Assembly (NCBI GenBank): GCA_965215115.1
Contig: OZ244050.1
Span: 1,178,001-1,242,000, forward strand
Source of the DNA: CALDTK01 sp965215115
GTDB lineage: Bacteria; Bacteroidota; Bacteroidia; Chitinophagales; Saprospiraceae
Reading direction: 5' to 3'
Length of the DNA: 64,000 nt
Shown: positions 58,477 through 64,000 of the stretch, piece after piece
How positions within the stretch are numbered: the first letter of the stretch is position 1
Layout of the letters: each line of letters begins with the position of its first letter
Program-made: the position numbers and the translations under genes
The notes under the pieces: model-generated
The model's input: the letters and a program-made list of their open reading frames with translations, nothing else
Databases searched by the model: none
What the model was told of the DNA's origin: nothing

Positions 58477-60639
58477 TTGACGCCAGGATTCCACAAACCC
58501 GGAGACGAACGCCCCCGCCGCGACGACCGCGACAACGACCGCCGCGGAGACACCCCACGTGAAGAGCGCCCGGCGCGTTTCGAACGCACCGACGACGACG
58601 GCGCGCGCGACGACCGCGGCGGTGACCGAGGACCGCGCCACGACGAGGGCTCTAACGTCGGGCGGGGCTACGGCAAGGCGGCTCCGCGGGAGGGCGGGGA
58701 CGGCTTTCGCCAAAACCGCTGGGCCCCGCGCCAGGATCGTGACGATCGGGGGCCACGTGGCCGGGACGATGGACGCGACTTCCGTCAAAACGATCGCGAC
58801 TTCCGTCAAAACGATCGCGACTTTCGTCAAAACGACCGCGACGGCCGTGACGACCGCGGCGGACGTGGCGGCTTCGGCGGCGGGGAGCGGCGGGGGAGTG
58901 ATCGGTATGCGGACGAGCGCGGCTCCGACAACCGCTCCTCCGGCGGGCGCGGCGGCGACGATGCCGGCGGCGGCGGGTACCAAGGTCGGCCGTACGGCGG
59001 CGACAACATCGGGCGCGGTTACGGGAAAGGCCGGCCGGATGCGGGTGCGCCGGGCCCTCCGCGAGAAGAGCGGGGCGGCTTTGACCGCGACGACCGCCGC
59101 GGCGGCTATCCCGGTCGTGACGACCGCGACGGCGGCTACCGTGGACGCGGTGAGCGCAGTGGTGGCTACCGCGGGCGTGACGACCGTGACGGTGGCGGCT
59201 ACCAACAACGCGACGACCGCAGTGGCGGCTACCAACAACGCGACGACCGCAGTGGCGGCTACCGCGGACGCGACGACCGTGACGAAGGCGGCTATCAGCA
59301 GCGCGACGACCGCAGTGGCGGCTACCGCGGACGTGACGACCGCAATGGTGGCGGCTACCAACAACGCGATGACTTCCGCGGGCGCGACGACCGCTACGGC
59401 GGCTACCGTGGACGGACCAACGACTACGACGATCGCGATCAGCGCGGTGGCTACGACCGTGACCAGGGCGGCGGTTTCGACCGACGGGGTGGCGGACAGG
59501 AGAGCCGCAGCCAGGAGTGGAAGCGCATGGCCCGCAACGATGGCCCCGACAGTCGCGGCGGCTACGGCGACCGCGGGCGTTTCGATGATCGTCGTACGGA
59601 CAACCGTTTCGACGACCGTCGTGCGAACAACCGTTTCGACGACCGTCGTTCGAGCAACCGTTTCGATGACCGTCGTGGGCGATACGAGCGGGGGAGCGAC
59701 CGACGCGACGACGACAGCCGAGGTTTTGGCGAAAGCGAAGATTCGCGTAAGCAAAGCCGCAGTCGCGCCCCGAAACCAGACGACAAGCGCCGCTACAAGC
59801 CCCCCACCCCGCCCAACCTCGACAAGGACGCCCTCCAGGAGCCGATCCGCCTCAACAAGTTCGTGGCCCGCTCGACGCGCTACAGCCGCAAGGAGTCGGA
59901 CGACCTCGTGAAGCGCGGCCGCGTGACCGTCAACGGCGAGGTGGTCGGACCGGGCACGATGGTCGAGCCGGGCGACGTTGTCCTCTTCGACGAGAAGCCG
60001 ATCTCGCGCCGGGATCACCTCGTGTACATCCTCATCAACAAGCCCCGCGGCGTGGAAGCCGCGATGGCCGCACCCGCACCCGCACCCGAGGCCACCGACG
60101 CCGATGCTGAGGCTGCGGCCGCAGCGACGGGCGAGGAGTCGGCCGATGACCCGACGGACGGCAGCACCTGGGAGAACGACGACGACCAGCGCGCGGCCGG
60201 CACCCTCACGCAGGTCCTGAAGTTCAAGGGGACAGAGCAGCTCGAGGTCGTCCACCCGCTCGAGGCCGAGATGCTCGGGCTGCAGCTCGTGAGCAACGAC
60301 CCCGAGCTCGGCAAGCACTTCGCCAAGCACCTCCCGAAGGAGTCCTTCACGCTCGACCTCGCCGAACCGCTGGCCGAGGACGCGCTAACGGCTCTGCCGA
60401 GGGTCGAGGGCAACCAGGCCGGCATCCTCCTGGCCGAGTTCATCAACGAGGAGCGGACGAAGGTCTCGATCGTGATCCGGGGGGCGTTCCCGAGTGAGGA
60501 GTTGGACAAGGCGGGGATCGCGTTCGAGAAGGCGGACCGGCTGCATTTCGCGGGCTTGACGAAGAAAGATCTGCCGCGGGGGCACTGGCGGTTTTTGGGG
60601 GAAAGGGAGATTACTTGGGTGACGATGTTTCAGCAGTAG
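58477..60639 (+). CDS. RsuA/RluB-like pseudouridine synthase homologue with long GRD-repeat N-terminus
   Basis: 720 residues from TTG 58477 (start uncertain). Residues 1-450 are low-complexity, built from repeats such as GGYRGRDDRDGGGYQQRDDR, highly Arg/Asp/Gly-rich and likely disordered and RNA-binding. Residues of about 455-515 are an S4 domain (IRLNKFVARSTRYSRKESDD then LVKRGRVTVNGEVV). The rest follows the RsuA layout (VYILINKPRGVEAAM), with an acidic insert. Where active enzymes have GRLDxxTxGLLLLTND, this one reads VVHPLEAEMLGLQLVSNDPE, so the catalytic Asp seems replaced by Glu or lost. Activity is doubtful. Long arginine-rich N-termini are common in Bacteroidota homologues. Confidence 0.8.
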   Translation: MTPGFHKPGDERPRRDDRDNDRRGDTPREERPARFERTDDDGARDDRGGDRGPRHDEGSNVGRGYGKAAPREGGDGFRQNRWAPRQDRDDRGPRGRDDGRDFRQNDRDFRQNDRDFRQNDRDGRDDRGGRGGFGGGERRGSDRYADERGSDNRSSGGRGGDDAGGGGYQGRPYGGDNIGRGYGKGRPDAGAPGPPREERGGFDRDDRRGGYPGRDDRDGGYRGRGERSGGYRGRDDRDGGGYQQRDDRSGGYQQRDDRSGGYRGRDDRDEGGYQQRDDRSGGYRGRDDRNGGGYQQRDDFRGRDDRYGGYRGRTNDYDDRDQRGGYDRDQGGGFDRRGGGQESRSQEWKRMARNDGPDSRGGYGDRGRFDDRRTDNRFDDRRANNRFDDRRSSNRFDDRRGRYERGSDRRDDDSRGFGESEDSRKQSRSRAPKPDDKRRYKPPTPPNLDKDALQEPIRLNKFVARSTRYSRKESDDLVKRGRVTVNGEVVGPGTMVEPGDVVLFDEKPISRRDHLVYILINKPRGVEAAMAAPAPAPEATDADAEAAAAATGEESADDPTDGSTWENDDDQRAAGTLTQVLKFKGTEQLEVVHPLEAEMLGLQLVSNDPELGKHFAKHLPKESFTLDLAEPLAEDALTALPRVEGNQAGILLAEFINEERTKVSIVIRGAFPSEELDKAGIAFEKADRLHFAGLTKKDLPRGHWRFLGEREITWVTMFQQ
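58777..58833 (-). repeat. Three motif copies with GAC/GTC stems, 21-bp spacing
   Basis: GACTTCCGTCAAAAC at 58777 and 58798 and GACTTTCGTCAAAAC at 58819. On the minus strand each is TTTT-GAC-GGAA-GTC or TTTT-GAC-GAAA-GTC. They encode the RDFRQND repeats of the RsuA-like protein. Confidence 0.85.
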
Positions 60640-60666
60640 GGAGCGGGCTTCGCCCTAAAAGCGATT

Positions 60667-60762
60667 GGACACGAGGCGCACGAAGGAGACACGAGGCGCA
60701 CGAAGGGCGAGCGTCACGTACAGCCTCGTGCCCTTCGTGTCTCCCTCGTGTGCCTCGTGTCC
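60667..60762. terminator. Long imperfect hairpin between convergent genes
   Basis: A 96-base inverted repeat: GGACACGAGGCGCACGAAGG at the left pairs with the reverse complement of the right end, and the pairing continues through GAGACACGA. It stands between the RsuA-like gene (ends 60639) and yaaA (ends 60770 on the other strand), where a two-way terminator is expected. The arms also contain internal direct repeats. Confidence 0.7.
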
Positions 60763-60769
60763 TCAAACC

Positions 60770-61534
60770 CTATCGCTTCGTAAACGCCACCACCCCCGCC
60801 CCACTCCTTCCCGCATCGTACCCGTAGCCGTTGATGTCCACGTCGTGGAGCTCTTCGGGGCGGGTGATGCGCTGCTGGACGATGACCTGGGCCAGTTTGC
60901 CGCGGGCCACCTTGGCGTTGTAGGTGATGAATTTGAGCTGGCCGTCGCGCAGCTCGCGGAAGTCGGCCTCGACGACGGGGGCGCCGAGGGCGTCGAGGTC
61001 GAGGGCGGCGGTGTACTCCTTGCTGGCGGCGTTGACGATGAGTCGGGTGCCCGTGGCGGCGACGTCGGCGGCGAGGAGCTCGGTGAGGCGGCGGCCCCAG
61101 AAGCGGACGAGGTTTTGGTGGCGGCCGACGCGGAGTTTGGTGCCCATCTCGAGGCGGTAGGGCTGGATGAGGTCGAGGGGGCGCAACACGCCGTAGAGGC
61201 CGGAGAGGATGCGGATGCAGTTTTGCGAAAGCGCTAGCTCCTCCTGCGTGAAGGCGTCGGCGTCGAGGCCGCGGTAGACATCGCCCTTGAAGGCCAGGAG
61301 GGCGGGTTTGGCGGCGGCGAGGCTCGCGGGCGTGTCGAAGGACTGGTAGCGGGCGGCGTTCTCGGTGGCGAGGGCGGCGCTGACGTGCATGAGGTCGCGG
61401 AGTCGGGCGGGCGACTTCTTACGCAGGGCGGAGATCAGGGTGGCCGTCTGGTCCAACAGTCGCGGTTGGGTAGGCGTTGGCGATTCGGCCGGCGAAAAGT
61501 CTAGGGTTTTGGCGGGCGAAAGCAGTACGATCAT
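60770..61534 (-). CDS. yaaA: YaaA-family peroxide stress protein
   Basis: 254 residues, normal length. YaaA (DUF328/UPF0246) lowers free iron and DNA damage during peroxide stress and binds DNA. Signatures: MIVLLSPAKTLDFS, ALLAFKGDVYRGLDA, RILSGLYGVLRPLDLIQPYR and LEMGTKL, IVNAASKEYTAALD, FITYNAKVARGKLA. The start region faces the esterase gene. A motif-like copy near 61221 encodes part of LALSQNC. Confidence 0.92.
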   Translation of the reverse strand: MIVLLSPAKTLDFSPAESPTPTQPRLLDQTATLISALRKKSPARLRDLMHVSAALATENAARYQSFDTPASLAAAKPALLAFKGDVYRGLDADAFTQEELALSQNCIRILSGLYGVLRPLDLIQPYRLEMGTKLRVGRHQNLVRFWGRRLTELLAADVAATGTRLIVNAASKEYTAALDLDALGAPVVEADFRELRDGQLKFITYNAKVARGKLAQVIVQQRITRPEELHDVDINGYGYDAGRSGAGVVAFTKR

Positions 61535-61583
61535 GCAGGCAAAGGAAACCTACGTACCGGCGAGTAGCGGCCGGGGGCGAACG

Positions 61584-62843
61584 ATGCGCCCGAGTTGGAT
61601 GGCGAGGATGGGCTTGGTCGCGGCGCTCCTGTTTTGCGGAAGCGTACTCGTCACGGCCCAGAGCGATGTGCGTGGCACACTCGTCCACGATGGGATCACG
61701 CGCACCTACCGGCTCCACCTGCCGCCGCAGTACACCGCTGGGACCGCGCTGCCGCTAATGCTCAATCTGCACGGGCGCGGGAGCACGGGCGCCGAGCAGG
61801 AGGCGTACACGCAGATGAACGTCGTGGCCGACACGGCCGGCTTCGCGGTGTGCTACCCGGATGGCATCGGGCAGGCGCGGGAGTGGAACGTCGGGTGGGT
61901 GTTCGGGAGCCGCACCGACGACTTGGGGTTCCTCACGCGCCTCACCGACACGCTGCAGGCGCGCTACGGTTTTGACGAAAGTCGCACGTACAGTTGCGGC
62001 ATGTCGAACGGCGGGTTTATGAGTTACGTGCTGGCCTGTGAGCGGCCGGAGCGCTTTGCGGCGGTGGCCTCGGTGACGGGCGGGATGGCGCCGGGGAGGG
62101 CGGCGACCTGTAGGCCGGAGGTGCCCGTGCCGGTGCTGCAGATCCACGGGACGAACGACCAGGTGGTGCGCTTCGCGGGGACGCCCTTCGTCAATGACGC
62201 GATCGACTCGACGGTCGCGTTTTGGCGAAAGCGGAATGGCTGTGCGGCGGAGCCCGTCGCGACCGAGGTCCCGGACCGCGCGAGTGATGGGTTTACGTCG
62301 ACGCGCTACGTGTACGGGGCCTGCGACCTCGGTGCCGAGACGCGCTACATCGTGGTGCGGGGCGGCGGGCACACCTGGCCCGGGGGCGCGATCGAGATCG
62401 GCGGGGGCACGACCTACGACTTCTCGGCGAGCGAGGAGATCTGGCAGTTCTTCCGGCGTTTTTCGCGGGGGAAGCCCTCGGGCCTCGGCGCGGTGATCGG
62501 GAAGCGACCTATTCTAGAGGTGTGGCCCAATCCCGTGCGCATGGGTCGGCTTTCGCTAAAACCGGTGGATTACGAGCGGGACTTGGTGATCGTGGACGGC
62601 CGGGGGCAGCTCTTCCGCACGGTGACGGTGGCGGCGGGGGATGGTAGCCTGGATTTGGGGAAGCCGCAGACGGGGGTTTATTACTTGTATGAAAGCGGGC
62701 GTCTGGACGGGGCGACGGCGCAGTTCGTGGTACAGCCTGAGCGGCGGGCGGCGGCGCGACAACCGCGCGCGCGGCAACACGTTAATCGGGTGCGCCGCGC
62801 CGACACCCGGGGTGGCCGACTTTACTTACCCATTCGACACCCA
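61584..62843 (+). CDS. Secreted esterase (PHB-depolymerase/feruloyl-esterase type) lacking its own stop codon
   Basis: From ATG 61584 a signal peptide is seen (MARMGLVAALLFCGSVLVTA within the first 25 residues). The alpha/beta hydrolase has LPLMLNLHGRGSTGAEQEA, nucleophile Ser in YSCGMSNGGFMSY, acid Asp in IHGTNDQVV and His in RGGGHTWPGG, as in LpqC-type esterases. The last part (EVWPNPVRMGRLSLKPVDYE, VIVDGRGQLFRTVTV, TGVYYLYESGRL, AQFVVQPE) is a T9SS type A sorting domain, which should be the C-terminus. But no stop follows: the frame runs through basic sequence straight into clpP, to 63563. A stop exists one frame over at about 62728, so a one-base indel is likely. Confidence 0.8.
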
Positions 62844-63563
62844 ATGTTCGACGCTCAAGAATTTCAGAAATACGCCACCAAGCACCTCGGCATGTCCAGC
62901 ATGCACTTGGAGAAGTACGCCAACGTGGTCGGGGCCCGCGCCCAGGTGGCCGCCCCCAACATCAACGCCTTCACCCCGAACGTCATCGAGGAGCGCTCCA
63001 TGAACATCGTCGGCCTCGACGTCTTCTCGCGCCTGATGATGGACCGGATCATCTTCATGGGCGTGCCCGTCAACGACTACGTCGCCAACGTCATCCAGGC
63101 GCAGCTGCTCTTCCTGGAGTCGGCCGACGCGAGCCGCGACGTACAGATGTTCATCAACTCCCCCGGGGGCTCGGTGATCGCCGGGCTCGGGATCTACGAC
63201 ACGATGCAGTACGTGAATCCCGACGTGGCCACGATCTGCACGAGTCTCGCCGCGTCGATGGGCTCGGTGCTGCTCACGGCCGGCACCAAGGGCAAGCGCT
63301 CGATCCTCCCGAACGCCTACGTGATGATCCACCAGCCGAGCGGCGGGATGCAGGGGCAGTTCAGCGACATGGAGATCAACTACAAGCTCATCAAGGACCT
63401 GCGCGACCGCCTCTACAACATCTTGGCCGAGCACACGGGCCAGAGCTTCGAGACGATCGAGCGCGACTCCGATCGCGACAAGTGGATCCCGGCCGAGGAG
63501 GCGAAGGAGTACGGACTCGTCGATGAGGTGCTGAGCAAGAAGCGGGAGAGTAAGGACAACTAG
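62844..63563 (+). CDS. clpP: ATP-dependent Clp protease proteolytic subunit
   Basis: 239 residues from ATG 62844; shorter starts at residues 17 and 20 are possible. Serine protease that degrades unfolded or tagged proteins with ClpX. Catalytic Ser138 in TSLAASMGSVLL, His163 in YVMIHQPSGGMQGQ, and Asp in ERDSDRD (208-212). FINSPGGSVIAGLGIYDTMQ and EEAKEYGLVDEVL are family hallmarks. It is in frame with the preceding esterase without an intervening stop. clpX begins about 400 bases downstream, the usual order. Confidence 0.93.
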   Translation: MFDAQEFQKYATKHLGMSSMHLEKYANVVGARAQVAAPNINAFTPNVIEERSMNIVGLDVFSRLMMDRIIFMGVPVNDYVANVIQAQLLFLESADASRDVQMFINSPGGSVIAGLGIYDTMQYVNPDVATICTSLAASMGSVLLTAGTKGKRSILPNAYVMIHQPSGGMQGQFSDMEINYKLIKDLRDRLYNILAEHTGQSFETIERDSDRDKWIPAEEAKEYGLVDEVLSKKRESKDN

Positions 63564-63729
63564 GACCGCCTGTGGCTGGTGGACCGCTGCGCTGATGGAT
63601 GCGGGACCGGCTGCGCCTGATGGACGATGGACTGCTGTGCTAGCGGACCCGTCGTTGCGAGGCGCCGTCGTCACTGCGAGACGCGGGCTTGCGAGCTGGC
63701 GTGGCAGTCTCTACGAGCCTTCCGTCGGG

Positions 63730-63800
63730 GCTTTCGCCAAAACCTTAAGCGCCACCGTGGTCTGGATGACGGCGGTGGCGCTGCAAGTTTTGGCGAAAGC
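63730..63800. terminator. Hairpin formed by an inverted pair of dispersed motifs after clpP
   Basis: GCTTTCGCCAAAAC (63730-63743) and GTTTTGGCGAAAGC (63787-63800) are perfect inverted repeats. Inside, GCGCCACCG (63749-63757) pairs with CGGTGGCGC (63773-63781). The whole forms a long two-part stem, probably terminating clpP transcription. Confidence 0.65.
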
Positions 63801-63942
63801 CGTGTCATGTGCGCAAGCCAATCCAAACACAGATTGCTCGCTCGCCACCGGGGTGCTTAGACTAGATTTCCCAGAGGGGGCCCCTAGTCACGCGCCATCC
63901 CCCATTCGGTCGGGAGGCCACCGCCGCTGCAGGCGAATCCCT

Positions 63943-63950
63943 TACCTTCG
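63943..63950 (+). promoter_or_regulatory. -7 element TACCTTCG before clpX
   Basis: Lies 9 bases before ATG 63960, the same close spacing as at 8920, 16713 and 51969. Confidence 0.5.
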
Positions 63951-63959
63951 CCCCCGCCC

Positions 63960-64000
63960 ATGCTCAAATCCCGCCAAGATGTCCGCTGCTCGTTCTGCGG
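63960..64000 (+). CDS. clpX: ClpX N-terminus (partial, runs off the right edge)
   Basis: ATG 63960 starts MLKSRQDVRCSFCG, which matches the N-terminal zinc-finger start of ClpX (CSFCG is the first Cys pair). Position after clpP supports the call. Only 13 full codons are visible. Confidence 0.75.
   Translation, partial: MLKSRQDVRCSFC

Larger units (their letters stand above)
1340..63800. repeat. Dispersed TTTT + GNRA mini-hairpin motif (about 45 copies; representative positions listed)
   Basis: A 14-15 base element: TTTT, three stem bases, a GNRA-type tetraloop, three complementary stem bases. Plus-strand orientation copies: 1340, 5880, 7159, 11380, 24035, 28081, 29842, 41351, 42163, 43549, 46946, 50500, 51308, 53015, 53045, 55139, 57966, 59723, 61969, 63787. 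Reverse-orientation copies: 5043, 12673, 15611, 21818, 26154, 40738, 40990, 46920, 54115, 57887, 58703, 58777, 58798, 58819, 63730. Stems seen: GGC/GCC, GCC/GGC, GAC/GTC, GCG/CGC and a shortened GC/GC. Loops seen: GAAA, GCAA, GTAA, GGAA. Copies lie in many genes and in spacers, in different frames. A given exact 14-mer would be expected far less than once in 64 kb. Confidence 0.9.
63564..63959. other. clpP-clpX spacer with repeats
   Basis: No gene. The left part (about 63590-63640) contains an inverted relative of the 25-bp repeat at 52221. The middle holds the motif-pair hairpin (63730-63800). The right end has the clpX -7 element. Confidence 0.6.

Noticed and set aside
58327..60330. 667-residue open frame on the minus strand opposite the RsuA-like gene
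   Set aside because: It is the antisense of a GRD-repeat coding region; its Ala/Val/Thr-rich composition mirrors the sense repeats and it crosses the tRNA gene.

Overview
The window is GC-rich (roughly 65% by eye) chromosomal DNA of a member of the Bacteroidota. The lineage call rests on a type IX secretion (T9SS) C-terminal sorting domain on a GH16 enzyme and probably on an esterase, a TonB receptor with a carboxypeptidase-like N-terminal domain, DUF4252 and DUF4834-like proteins, a DUF885 peptidase, and recurrent promoter elements of the form TAnnTTyG that match the Bacteroidota -7 consensus. Several of these elements lie only 4-10 bases before the start codon, which suggests leaderless mRNAs. 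I cannot name a genus.

Layout. 1-5.9 kb: a lipoprotein N-terminus, a di-haem cytochrome c, a large lipoprotein, and a graveyard of mobile and toxin-antitoxin remnants (IS66-type fragment, RAYT-like fragment, PIN fragments, a frameshifted vapC). 5.9-12.6 kb: housekeeping genes (DUF885 peptidase, RluA-type pseudouridine synthase, a stand-alone SRA/YDG protein, folB, a glutaryl-CoA-dehydrogenase-like gene, an OmpA-type protein). 13.1-41 kb: a defence island, nearly all on the minus strand. It holds an MqsR toxin/Panacea-domain antitoxin pair, a RelE-like/UvrD helicase fusion with a small HTH protein, an S8 protease/AAA ATPase pair, a type III modification methylase, a 1753-residue DUF1998 helicase resembling DruE of Druantia with two unrecognised partner genes, a repeat-rich lipoprotein, an intact IS4-type element, a membrane-anchored protein with two nuclease-like domains, and a type III restriction subunit. 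The mod and res genes lie about 14 kb apart with the DruE-like cluster between them. 41-64 kb: tRNA-Met, a TonB receptor, a porin, a PQQ-type sugar dehydrogenase, GH16, SulP, a flavin reductase, an ECF sigma/DUF4252 operon, recX, a low-GC lipoprotein cluster, a HAD hydrolase, a second tRNA with a CAT anticodon, an RsuA-like protein, yaaA, an esterase, clpP and the start of clpX.

The most striking signals are two families of short structured repeats. Family 1, about 45 copies, is TTTT followed by a 3-bp stem closed by a GNRA-type tetraloop (GGC-GAAA-GCC, GCC-GCAA-GGC, GAC-GGAA-GTC, GCG-GAAA-CGC and so on). It sits in genes and spacers, on both strands and in several reading frames, and its stem bases covary. 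Family 2 is a hairpin with a freely varying outer stem, an inner stem usually containing CGAGC, and a conserved unpaired 5-nt bulge CGAAC. It occurs as opposed pairs, some reaching into coding sequence. I know of no description of either family, and the structure rather than the primary sequence seems to be conserved.
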